From positions 1 to 17,483 of the forward strand of contig WJKZ01000174.1 in NCBI GenBank assembly GCA_014728785.1: 17,483 nucleotides of DNA, read 5' to 3'. Position 1 is the first letter of the stretch; each line of letters begins with the position of its first letter. The stretch comes from Candidatus Omnitrophota bacterium (GTDB taxonomy: Bacteria > Omnitrophota > Gorgyraeia > Duberdicusellales > 4484-171). A model generated the notes under the pieces. That model did no database searches. It saw only the letters and a list, made by a program, of their open reading frames with translations, and was not told the origin of the DNA. The position numbers and the translations under genes are program-made. Below, piece after piece: positions 1 through 5,088 of this stretch.

Positions 1-791
1 AGCTCGTTTCTGAGAATTTCAAGCTCCCTGTTTTTCTCTTTTTCTTCTTCGAGGCGTGAGAATTTCTCGAAAACTTCCCTTTCTATCTTCTTGTGAATTT
101 TTTCTTCATCGACAAAGCCGGGTCTCTGATACGGGGGGTTGACCGATGGAATCATAAATGGATTGGGAGAAGGCATTCCTAAGTCATCATCATCGTCGTC
201 ATCCTCTTCGCTTTCCCGGAAGCTCATTCTTTCGTATGTTTTTTTTGCTTCCATAGCTTCCGCCTTGGCCTCGTATTCCTCTTTTTTTCTTCGCCAATAA
301 TCCGCGCCTTCTTTGTTGTCGTCATTGTTTGCCATTGGCGATTTTTGCGTGGTATGTCTCATGTCTTCTCTCGTGACTTTCGGAAGGCCCTCTATCACAA
401 ATTTTCTTCTCGTGATTATCTGGCCTTTTTCGTTCATGACATTTACATGGTATGTTCCGCCGCCATGCTCGGTTTCGGCGAGCTCTTCGACATCCTTGTA
501 AGATGTCAAGGTGTCGATTTTTCGGATGCGCCCCGTTATAAGCTCCCACTTATTATCACCTGTAAATTTCGGAGCCCATCGCATTAAATTCATAGACCAG
601 TCTTGATAGGCCGGGGGAACCTCTGTAATTTCTCCGCTTAGAATGTCTTCAACTATTTTGGGGAGTTTCGTTTTTCTCTTTGGGCCCTCGTCTTCATCTT
701 CCCTTTCTTCATCTTCATCTTCTTCTGTCTTTTCCGGCAATTCCTCATCAAATTCCTCAGTCCTCTTAACCCTAACTTTTTTCTTAGGCAT
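1..791 (-). CDS. Acidic charged protein, 5' part only (gene runs off the left edge)
   Basis: The reading frame is open on the minus strand from ATG at 791 down to base 1 with no stop, giving at least 263 residues. The start at 791 is preceded by GAGGAGG at a good distance. An in-frame ATG at 809 lies upstream of that SD and is less likely. The N terminus is basic (MPKKKVRVKR) and is followed by a long Glu/Asp run. A compact middle section at about residues 50-145 has the pattern GGGTYHVNV-x5-GQI-x5-FVIEG, which looks like a small beta-rich domain. After that comes a charged helix, a run of seven Asp, a Pro/Asn-rich linker and a C-terminal part predicted to be coiled coil. It is transcribed away from the rest of the window and may open the opposite (late?) operon. 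I do not recognise the family; a structural or DNA-packaging role is only a guess from position. Confidence 0.8.
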   Translation of the reverse strand, partial: MPKKKVRVKRTEEFDEELPEKTEEDEDEEREDEDEGPKRKTKLPKIVEDILSGEITEVPPAYQDWSMNLMRWAPKFTGDNKWELITGRIRKIDTLTSYKDVEELAETEHGGGTYHVNVMNEKGQIITRRKFVIEGLPKVTREDMRHTTQKSPMANNDDNKEGADYWRRKKEEYEAKAEAMEAKKTYERMSFRESEEDDDDDDDLGMPSPNPFMIPSVNPPYQRPGFVDEEKIHKKIEREVFEKFSRLEEEKEKNRELEILRNE

Positions 792-850
792 AGCTTCCTC
801 CTCAAACATCCCTATATGGCGAAATAGACTTTCCTCTTGGGTCTTAAGTG

Positions 851-889
851 GGGTTTTAGGGTTTTACTCACGGTTTTTAGCGGGTTTTT
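851..889. repeat. Cluster of four GGGTTTTA-like repeats
   Basis: Units are GGGTTTTA at 851-858 and 859-866, CGGTTTTTAG at 871-880 and CGGGTTTTT at 881-889. They lie upstream of the leftward gene, in its probable 5' leader or promoter-proximal DNA. They could be a protein-binding cluster; the function is unknown. Confidence 0.4.
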
Positions 890-933
890 CAATAGGCCTT
901 TCCCATAAGTAAGCATCTTTTCTTCACATCGCG

Positions 934-962
934 AAGGTACAATGCTTATTAGGTATAGTCAA
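934..962 (-). promoter_or_regulatory. Candidate leftward sigma70-like promoter
   Basis: Read on the minus strand, TTGACT (962-957) is followed after 17 bases by TACCTT (939-934). The -35 matches 5 of 6 consensus bases and the -10 only 3 of 6. It would start a transcript about 130 bases upstream of the leftward gene. This is a weak call. Confidence 0.22.
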
Positions 963-1002
963 GAGGAAATATCCCCAAACTATACAAAAACAATTAATGC
1001 GC

Positions 1003-1165
1003 CATTTTAGAGCAAAACGCTAAATGCTCCGAGCAACCGGGAATGTATTGGTGCATAGCCGGGTGGAAGGCCACATCAAAGCGTAAACCCTTGGGATAAA
1101 AAGAGTTAGGGTGGGAATGGAGACTTGCCCGGGGTTAAATGCCAACAAAACCTCTTTTTCCGAGA
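1003..1165 (+). ncRNA. Possible structured RNA or leader, unknown class
   Basis: The stretch is richer in G and C than its AT-rich flanks and has no credible reading frame. By eye it can form a three-way arrangement. ACGCT (1017-1021) pairs with AGCGT (1079-1083) and encloses a CCGG...CCGG hairpin with an ATGTA/TGCAT tip and a GTGG-AAGG-CCAC hairpin. Further on, ACCCT and AGGGT can close another loop. No known RNA family (tRNA, tmRNA, RNase P, riboswitch) is recognised. The strand is assumed. Confidence 0.2.
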
Positions 1166-1179
1166 ATATTTTTCCTTGT

Positions 1180-1193
1180 CATAAGTCCTTATG
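1180..1193. promoter_or_regulatory. Palindrome CATAAG-TC-CTTATG
   Basis: This is a perfect 6-bp inverted repeat with a 2-base centre, about 50 bases upstream of the probable rightward promoter. It could be a regulator-binding site, but a dyad this short can also arise by chance in AT-rich DNA. Confidence 0.3.
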
Positions 1194-1238
1194 TCTCAAT
1201 AGTTTACAAACAGGAGGACAATTTTTTTTATTTTTATC

Positions 1239-1275
1239 TTGATTCTAATGTGGTCTTGATGTACACTACTGTACA
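1239..1275 (+). promoter_or_regulatory. Candidate rightward early promoter with overlapping dyad operator
   Basis: TTGATT (1239-1244), a 17-base spacer and TACACT (1262-1267) form a plausible sigma70-like promoter with 4 of 6 matches in each box. The -10 box sits inside TGTACACTACTGTACA (1260-1275), a perfect 6-bp inverted repeat with a 4-base centre. A protein bound there would block the promoter. Transcription would start near 1274, so the boxA-like site at 1291 would lie very early in the RNA. The XRE protein encoded at 5471-5689 is one candidate ligand, by inference only. Confidence 0.42.
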
Positions 1276-1290
1276 CACTTAGTGAAGTGG

Positions 1291-1339
1291 CTCTTTGACA
1301 ACAAGGCAGGATGGCTATGCAGGCGCCCTAACCGTCTGC
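1291..1339 (+). promoter_or_regulatory. boxA-like site followed by hairpin (nut-like leader)
   Basis: CTCTTTGACAA (1291-1301) has the same core as three later copies and resembles the boxA RNA element bound by NusB/S10 in rRNA and lambdoid antitermination. Seventeen bases later, GCAGGCG (1319-1325) pairs with CGTCTGC (1333-1339) around a 7-base loop. The order boxA then hairpin is that of a lambda nut site. A 6-codon reading frame (MAMQAP) starts at 1311 inside the leader. An antitermination role is inferred. Confidence 0.4.
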
Positions 1340-1371
1340 TATCATGTTACTCAATAGAAAGGGGTATGACC

Positions 1372-1842
1372 ATGACAGTAGATAACAAAACGCATAGCAG
1401 TCCGGACAGTACGCATCCGCTTGGGGTGAATCCGGTTTGTACGAATCAAGTCAAGCTTGATTCTAAACCCACTCCCGAGAAGATAGCTTACATGAAGAAA
1501 TGCCACGAGGCCCGAAATTATCTCGGAGCCTTGCCGGTGAGAAAAAAAGATGATGGCTCGCCCATCTACGCCGGAAAAAACTGGGCCGTCCAGCATGCAT
1601 GCAATTGCTTGATGGATGGGCTCAAGAGTGGCAAGGTTAAGTGGGATGACGTGCTTGGATGGGCCGAACCCGTCAAGGCCGAAAAGTCCACCGACAAGGC
1701 AAAAAAGCCGGAGAAGAAGTCGGAAGGGAAGAAGGCGACCGGGAAGGCCTCGAAGAGCTCCAAGGCCAAGGGGAGAAAAAAAACCAAGGCCAAAAAGAGC
1801 TCGCCAAAAAAGTCCAAGCGAACCACGAAAAGAAAAAAGTAA
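1372..1842 (+). CDS. Histone H1-like lysine-rich basic protein
   Basis: This is the first gene of the rightward operon, 156 residues. ATG 1372 is chosen because AGAAAGGGG ends 7 bases before it. ATG 1366 (two residues longer) is too close to that SD, and a GTG at 1282 would translate through the boxA and hairpin. Residues about 35-95 look like a small folded, partly helical domain (ARNYLGALPVRKKDDGSPIY, then a WAVQHACNCL segment). From about residue 103 to the end the chain is almost only Lys, Ala, Ser, Thr and Arg in KKAxK-type patterns, like eukaryotic H1 tails and bacterial Hc1/AlgP-like proteins. Non-specific nucleic-acid binding is very likely for the tail. The role of the folded part is unknown. 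A strong terminator follows. Confidence 0.85.
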   Translation: MTVDNKTHSSPDSTHPLGVNPVCTNQVKLDSKPTPEKIAYMKKCHEARNYLGALPVRKKDDGSPIYAGKNWAVQHACNCLMDGLKSGKVKWDDVLGWAEPVKAEKSTDKAKKPEKKSEGKKATGKASKSSKAKGRKKTKAKKSSPKKSKRTTKRKK

Positions 1843-1860
1843 CACCGCAAGGCGTTACGC

Positions 1861-1893
1861 AAAAGAGGACAGGGTTAGGGCCTGTCCTTTTTT
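1861..1893 (+). terminator. Rho-independent terminator after the H1-like gene
   Basis: AGGACAGG (1866-1873) pairs perfectly with CCTGTCCT (1881-1888) around a 7-base loop and runs into TTTTTT (1888-1893), with an A-rich stretch just before the stem. It is the clearest intrinsic terminator in the window. It lies inside the + strand gene series, so downstream expression needs readthrough or another promoter. Confidence 0.8.
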
Positions 1894-1917
1894 GTTTGTA
1901 AGCGAAAGGATGCAATC

Positions 1918-2100
1918 ATGTCCAAAAGATACGCGAAACGGCATTATAGCGATGTCGCAAGTATCTTGAAAGAAGCTCGCAAGCATAGCAAGTCTGTTGT
2001 AATTCGCCGAATTGAAAAAGACTTCATCAAGATGTTCAAAGCGGACAATGAAAATTTCAACGAGGACATGTTTTTGCAGGCGAGCGGCTTCAAAAAATAA
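1918..2100 (+). CDS. Small basic protein of unknown function
   Basis: The product has 60 residues and is basic in its first half (SKRYAKRHYSD). It is probably mostly helical: a helix at about residues 10-42 with VVIRRIEKDFIKMF, then an acidic NFNEDMF segment. AAAGGA (1905-1910) is 7 bases before the ATG, so translation is well supported. It lies just after the intrinsic terminator, and its stop codon TAA forms the base of the first long hairpin of the boxA-associated family. No family is recognised. Its size and charge would fit a small nucleic-acid or host-protein binding phage factor, but nothing specific shows this. Confidence 0.65.
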   Translation: MSKRYAKRHYSDVASILKEARKHSKSVVIRRIEKDFIKMFKADNENFNEDMFLQASGFKK

Positions 2101-2165
2101 GACTACTACTCATCCCACTTGGGAGAGTGGGATGCGATAGTGGCCTTAGCCTTGTTCTTTGACAA
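2098..2165 (+). promoter_or_regulatory. Hairpin-boxA element, copy 1
   Basis: Bases 2098-2148 fold into one long imperfect hairpin. The UAA stop starts the left arm, paired with the UUA at 2146-2148. An A-C mismatch follows at 2102/2144, a mixed middle stem, a one-base bulge at 2135, and a perfect 9-bp inner stem (CATCCCACT with AGTGGGATG) with a 6-base loop. Six bases further on comes TTCTTTGACAA (2155-2165), then CGGAGGG and the next ATG. It shares architecture with copies at 2430 and 3194. Processing, antitermination and translational control are all possible. Confidence 0.65.
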
Positions 2166-2177
2166 ACGGAGGGATAT

Positions 2178-2432
2178 ATGAAAGCCGAAAGCTATGCGAA
2201 TAGCATTCGCGAAGCGGTCAAAGCTAATCATATCGAGGTCTCTGACCTTGATACGATAGTCACCATAACTATGGAGCGCCGTCAAAAGATAGGTGTCATT
2301 CGCCCGGACGATTGGGCCATGTGGCGGAATGAAATTAAGCACCGCATAAGAATCCGGAGCGCTTTAATGACGCTCAGGCGTAACGGCGAGGCCGTACTAA
2401 TAGGCCGTGCAAAATACCGCTTCTTCATTTAA
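2178..2432 (+). CDS. Small protein, possibly winged-helix-like, unknown function
   Basis: The product has 84 residues. CGGAGGG ends a few bases before ATG 2178, directly after the boxA of copy 1. The sequence reads as three helices (about 1-20, 22-35, 43-68) followed by a two-strand end (EAVLIGRAKYRFFI). With the preceding RSALMTLRRNG segment this resembles the recognition helix and wing of a small winged-helix domain. The middle carries many Arg and Lys residues (EIKHRIRIRS). This would fit a small DNA-binding protein, but it is a reading of shape and not a family match. The stop codon again forms the base of a long hairpin. Confidence 0.65.
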   Translation: MKAESYANSIREAVKANHIEVSDLDTIVTITMERRQKIGVIRPDDWAMWRNEIKHRIRIRSALMTLRRNGEAVLIGRAKYRFFI

Positions 2433-2549
2433 GACCTTTACTCTTTGCCCTTGCGCCGAGGCGGGCTTCCACTTAAACCACTTCACTACCCTGCCTTGAG
2501 TTCCCCGAGGGCAAAGAGATAAGGGCCTTACCTTTCCGTTCTTTGACAA
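2430..2549 (+). promoter_or_regulatory. Hairpin-boxA element, copy 2 (large apical insertion)
   Basis: The left arm starts at the UAA stop (2430) and pairs with the right arm ending at 2530. There is the same A-C mismatch (2434/2526), the same type of one-base bulge (2519), and a perfect 11-bp inner stem, CTCTTTGCCCT (2441-2451) with AGGGCAAAGAG (2508-2518). The inner stem is unrelated in sequence to copies 1 and 3. About 56 bases fill the apical loop, where I see no strong further structure. TTCTTTGACAA lies at 2539-2549, then GGGAGG and the next ATG. Confidence 0.65.
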
Positions 2550-2562
2550 TTGGGAGGAAGAG

Positions 2563-3192
2563 ATGAAGACATACCCGGAAGGTTATGTGTATGTTCTTGT
2601 CGGCATGCCCGGCTTTTCTGCGCCGGGGCTTTACAGAATGCCCGAGTGTCACTTCGATGACTTCGAGGCAGACCACAAAGCGATGGATTATAGAATCCAA
2701 AAGCTTATAGGATGCCCGAACGTAATTGCCTTGACAAGGGGATGGAGTAAAGCGAGCGGCAAGTACGGCTATGCCGAATATGCCACAGAGGACTCCATCA
2801 AGGGCGATTATTTCCGCCCGAGCCTTTGCGATGCATGTAAGAAGTATGACTATGTTCCACAAAACCTTGTGACATATGACAGTGGTAAGAAAGCTATTGT
2901 CTTTAGTCATGCTGTTGCCGTTGAAAGGGCTATAGAATATCTCGATATAAACTTTTCTCCGTGGGAGTATGTGAGAGAAGGAAACATGCTTAAGTTTCTT
3001 CGCTGGAGAGATGGCGAAACTATTCTCGAAAAAGACATAGACGAAAATCTCATGGAGTTGGCGAAAGATATTCAAGATGTTCTTACCGAGGCATCGGAGA
3101 TAGAGGACTCAAGGCCCGGCAAGGGGACATACGGTCAAAAACTCGGTTTTATAGGCCAACTGGATGGTGAACCAGATGGCTATGGCTCTTAA
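2563..3192 (+). CDS. Unknown 209-residue protein
   Basis: ATG 2563 follows GGGAGG after the boxA of copy 2. The N terminus (GYVYVLVGMPGFSAPGLYRM) reads as beta strands with a Gly/Pro-rich turn. Residues about 85-93 contain a CDAC pair (SLCDACKKYDY) without a clear second pair, so metal binding is uncertain. The centre (YDSGKKAIVFSHAVAVERAI) looks like a strand-helix unit, and the last 60 residues are acidic and helical before a Gly-rich end. I do not recognise a family. The gene sits between two hairpin-boxA elements and is probably expressed with its neighbours. Confidence 0.8.
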   Translation: MKTYPEGYVYVLVGMPGFSAPGLYRMPECHFDDFEADHKAMDYRIQKLIGCPNVIALTRGWSKASGKYGYAEYATEDSIKGDYFRPSLCDACKKYDYVPQNLVTYDSGKKAIVFSHAVAVERAIEYLDINFSPWEYVREGNMLKFLRWRDGETILEKDIDENLMELAKDIQDVLTEASEIEDSRPGKGTYGQKLGFIGQLDGEPDGYGS

Positions 3193-3193
3193 C

Positions 3194-3263
3194 TAAGACC
3201 TTCACTCGCCGTCCTCGATGAGGGCGGCGGAATGAGGGCCTTAATCCTCCCGTTCTTTGACAA
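3194..3263 (+). promoter_or_regulatory. Hairpin-boxA element, copy 3
   Basis: Starting one base after the UAA stop, bases 3194-3243 form a hairpin with the same plan as copies 1 and 2. The AAG arm pairs with CTT, with an A-C mismatch at 3198/3239 and a C-A mismatch at 3205/3232 at the same pair index as in copy 1. There is a one-base bulge at 3230 and a 10-bp inner stem, CGCCGTCCTC (3207-3216) with GAGGGCGGCG (3220-3229), with a 3-base loop. TTCTTTGACAA (3253-3263) follows, then AAAGGAG and ATG 3280. Confidence 0.65.
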
Positions 3264-3279
3264 TTTGAAAGGAGATGCG

Positions 3280-3693
3280 ATGAACCGCAAGCTTTTTAGG
3301 CGTTCCATCGGAGCCTTTGGAAAGTTCATTCAATACTTGAAATGGGAATTGAAACATTTCAAGAAAACATGGACAAAGGCCGAAACAAAAGAGGCCAAGG
3401 CCGAGATAAAAGAATGCCAGAGGCAGTATGATGAAGCCATCAGCAAGCTTCATGGCGGCGACTTTACTAACCCGCTCGATGAGCATATCGCCAAGGCCCG
3501 GGCCGAGAGGATTCGGGTCACTAACATGTTAAAGCGCAAAGCTCAGGAAAGAAAAGAGGCCGAGCGCGAGGCGAAGGATAAAGAGGCGCAAAAAGCCTAT
3601 CGCGAAAAGGTTGAAGAGGCAAGAAAAAAAGGAAAGCCTGTACCACCGAAACGAGGAAGGAAACAAAGCGCCTTGGACTTTCTTGCTAAATGA
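3280..3693 (+). CDS. Highly charged coiled-coil protein, unknown function
   Basis: The product has 137 residues. ATG 3280 is chosen because AAAGGAG (3268-3274) precedes it by five bases; an in-frame start at 3232 would translate through hairpin 3 and the boxA. The protein is very rich in Lys, Glu, Arg and Ala. Two long helices are likely, at about residues 15-50 and 65-118, with heptad-like patterning in ERKEAEREAKDKEAQKAY. The end (PVPPKRGRKQSALDFLAK) is a basic Pro-rich linker with a short hydrophobic tail, which could be a docking motif. No family is recognised. It ends 9 bases before the next gene, with a GAGGGAG SD between. Confidence 0.75.
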   Translation: MNRKLFRRSIGAFGKFIQYLKWELKHFKKTWTKAETKEAKAEIKECQRQYDEAISKLHGGDFTNPLDEHIAKARAERIRVTNMLKRKAQERKEAEREAKDKEAQKAYREKVEEARKKGKPVPPKRGRKQSALDFLAK

Positions 3694-3702
3694 GAGGGAG
3701 AC

Positions 3703-3930
3703 ATGAAACAAACCGTACTGAAGCTATCCCCGGGCCAAGTCGTTCAACACCAGACCGACAAGGCTATAAGGGAAGGAAGGCTTCATGATTTCTGTTGTAG
3801 TACTTACGGCCAAAAATATGTAGAGAGCAATTTCTGTCCGATGTGTAGTCATCGGCAAATATGCGAAAGGGAGGCCGGGGGCAAACCCGGTAAAGCTCCT
3901 GCATGCCCCCGGCCCCGAAAGGAGAAATGA
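3703..3930 (+). CDS. Small Cys-rich protein, possible metal-binding fold
   Basis: The product has 75 residues, with AGAGGGAGAC just before the ATG. Cysteines occur as FCC (about 31-32), CPMC (45-48) and C at 54, spaced as C-C-x12-C-x2-C-x5-C, then a Gly/Lys/Pro-rich tail with one more Cys. This pattern would fit a zinc site, or less likely an Fe-S site. The last codons overlap a GC-rich hairpin (3873-3914), so the tail composition may reflect the RNA rather than the protein. The TGA stop overlaps the ATG of the next gene. Function unknown. Confidence 0.7.
   Translation: MKQTVLKLSPGQVVQHQTDKAIREGRLHDFCCSTYGQKYVESNFCPMCSHRQICEREAGGKPGKAPACPRPRKEK
3873..3914 (+). promoter_or_regulatory. GC-rich 11-bp hairpin at a gene junction
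   Basis: GGCCGGGGGCA (3873-3883) pairs perfectly with TGCCCCCGGCC (3904-3914) around a 20-base loop. It lies in the last codons of the upstream gene and ends 4 bases before the AAAGGAG SD of the next. There is no T run, so it is not an intrinsic terminator. It could set the relative expression of the two genes or protect the RNA end after processing. Confidence 0.5.
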
Positions 3931-4586
3931 TGGCTGTAGTGAAGTTTGGTGGAGAAAAGCGCGGCTGCGGATATCCGCAAGTAAACGGGCTTTATCTGGT
4001 TTCGGCGGGAATAGCGACCGTTTGTGACAGGTTGCCATTCGTCATTCCGGTATGTCCCACTTGCGGCGAGACAATCCGTTTCAGCAGGGGAATCCAGCGG
4101 TTAAATGCTCTTAAGCTCTTCGGAGAGCATGAAAACTGCAAAGACCCGAAGACCTTAAGGCCTTGCCCGGCATGCCAGCCGAGCGAAGACCCTGCCGCCC
4201 TTATGTGGGTGGGTGACAAGTGGTATTCCCCGGAAAGCTTCAAGAATGAAGCCGTGGAGATGGGCGTCTCGAAGAGAATAAATGCCTTGCCTAAGTTTTT
4301 CGAGGTAGGCAAGACATGGCTCTTTCTTGCTCACAAAAAAGCCGTGAAGGAGTTCAGCGAGGAGAAGAAAAGGCTTGTTGACTTGCCGGGAATAATAATG
4401 CTTTGTCGTCCAAACAAGCTCTTAAAGGTCATGACCGAATCGTCTATTACCGATGAAAAGGTCAAGGAGCTCGAAGAGCAGGGTATGGACATTATGTCAG
4501 TTCCGGACAATGACGAGCGCTTCACAAAACCCCTAAAGGGCTCTAAGCCAAAAGAATATGGCCTCGATGCCATAATAGACAATTAG
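3930..4586 (+). CDS. Phage zinc-ribbon protein (RGCGYP...GLYLVS family), unknown function
   Basis: The product has 218 residues. Either of two adjacent ATGs (3927, 3930) could be used; 3930 is better spaced from AAAGGAG (3918-3924). The N terminus (KRGCGYPQVNGLYLVS) and the later CPTCGETI, CPACQ and WVGDKWYSPESF...VGKTWLFLAHKKAV segments match, from memory, an uncharacterised family common in phages. Cys pairs CPTC and CPAC, with a further Cys between them, probably hold zinc. The C-terminal 50 residues are acidic and helical. The role is unknown; the zinc ribbon suggests nucleic-acid or protein binding. A terminator-like hairpin follows within 10 bases of the stop. Confidence 0.8.
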   Translation: MAVVKFGGEKRGCGYPQVNGLYLVSAGIATVCDRLPFVIPVCPTCGETIRFSRGIQRLNALKLFGEHENCKDPKTLRPCPACQPSEDPAALMWVGDKWYSPESFKNEAVEMGVSKRINALPKFFEVGKTWLFLAHKKAVKEFSEEKKRLVDLPGIIMLCRPNKLLKVMTESSITDEKVKELEEQGMDIMSVPDNDERFTKPLKGSKPKEYGLDAIIDN

Positions 4587-4592
4587 GAGATG

Positions 4593-4647
4593 GCCCGGTG
4601 GGCGAGTCTCGCCGGGCTAAATTTTATTTTTTTCGGGCGTTTGCCCG
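4593..4647 (+). terminator. Terminator-like hairpin plus second small hairpin
   Basis: GCCCGG (4593-4598) pairs with CCGGGC (4612-4617), with an alternative inner stem GGCGA/TCGCC. It is followed by AATTTTATTTTTTT (4620-4633), as in an intrinsic terminator. Directly after, CGGGC (4634-4638) pairs with GCCCG (4643-4647) around GTTT, ending just before the GGAAGG SD of the next gene. As the next gene follows on the same strand, readthrough or partial termination is expected. Confidence 0.6.
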
Positions 4648-4661
4648 TGGAAGGAATTTAT

Positions 4662-4991
4662 ATGCCCGAGGTAAGTTTACTCCTGTTTACCGGGCCCGAT
4701 TGCCCGAAGTGTGAAAAGGTCATCGCCGAGCTCGTTAGCGCGGGGATTTTTCATGAAGACCAAGCAGAGGAGCTTTCCATTCGCCCCCAAATAATAAGGG
4801 GGGAGGGCTCGTTGACTATTTTTTGCTCCGGGACGGTTGACGGCCTTGCGGCGGGAGCGTTTCATGATGTTTATTCCGTCCCGACATTAATAATAATGAA
4901 AGAAGGGCTGATACTTAAACGTATAGTGGGAGACAATATGGAGATTACGGATACTTTGAAGAAATGGGCGGATAAAAAGAAATTTTTTTGA
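4662..4991 (+). CDS. Thioredoxin/glutaredoxin-like protein
   Basis: The product has 109 residues. ATG 4662 is chosen because GGAAGG (4649-4654) lies 7 bases before it; an ATG at 4590 abuts its SD and would read through the terminator hairpin. Strand LLLFTGPDCPKC puts a CPKC redox motif at residues 14-17, and SVPTLIIM supplies the cis-proline (Pro74) expected in thioredoxin folds. These fit a dithiol redox protein. Phage thioredoxins usually feed ribonucleotide reductase or act as polymerase partners, but neither partner is seen here. The middle insertion (about 30-60) is longer than in short glutaredoxins. The C-terminal helix ends in a Lys/Phe-rich tail. Membership of the fold is well supported; the substrate is unknown. 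Confidence 0.75.
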   Translation: MPEVSLLLFTGPDCPKCEKVIAELVSAGIFHEDQAEELSIRPQIIRGEGSLTIFCSGTVDGLAAGAFHDVYSVPTLIIMKEGLILKRIVGDNMEITDTLKKWADKKKFF

Positions 4992-5062
4992 CATTACAAG
5001 TGTATAGACTTGAAACACCGAAAAGGTTCTGTTACGTTTAGTTCGCGAAGAATTTTTTTCAT

Positions 5063-5071
5063 CTCTTTAAC
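5063..5071 (+). promoter_or_regulatory. Weaker boxA-like site
   Basis: CTCTTTAAC matches the core of E. coli rrn boxA (CTCTTTAACA) and lies shortly before GGAGG and ATG 5089, the same position as the TTCTTTGACAA copies. Upstream is TTCGCGAA and a T-run (5053-5059), not the long hairpin seen in the three-copy family. Low confidence. Confidence 0.3.
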
Positions 5072-5088
5072 GGTTATTGGAGGCGGAT

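Larger units (their letters stand above)
792..1371. other. Divergent non-coding control region
   Basis: About 580 bases separate the leftward gene from the first rightward gene, and no convincing gene lies in them. From left to right they hold four GGGTTTTA-like repeats (851-889), a possible leftward promoter (934-962), a GC-richer stretch able to form several short stems (about 1003-1165), a short palindrome (1180-1193), a T-rich tract (1221-1237), a rightward promoter with an overlapping dyad (1239-1275), and a boxA-like site followed by a hairpin (1291-1339). This layout is what one expects between divergent phage operons. Confidence 0.7.

Noticed and set aside
643..912. Ser/Leu-rich + strand reading frame
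   Set aside because: It lies opposite the acidic minus-strand gene; the poly-Ser run is the antisense of its Glu/Asp run, and it lacks a good SD.
1043..1099. 18-codon frame in the divergent region
   Set aside because: No SD, and it lies within the stretch that folds into stems; too short to support.
1213..1258. AGGAGG followed by an ATT-started hydrophobic 12-codon frame
   Set aside because: The SD is good, but the start codon is rare, the frame is a T-rich tract and it lies upstream of the probable promoter.
1351..1845. Minus-strand frames opposite the H1-like gene
   Set aside because: Phe/Leu-rich composition is the complement of the Lys codons; no SD and no matching context.
4149..4164. 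AAGACC...GGCCTT like the outer stem of the hairpin-boxA elements
   Set aside because: It is inside a coding region, has no inner stem and no boxA nearby; probably chance.
4987..5016. TTGACA as a -35 box before the gene at 5089
   Set aside because: No acceptable -10 at 16-18 bases; TATAGA is too close.
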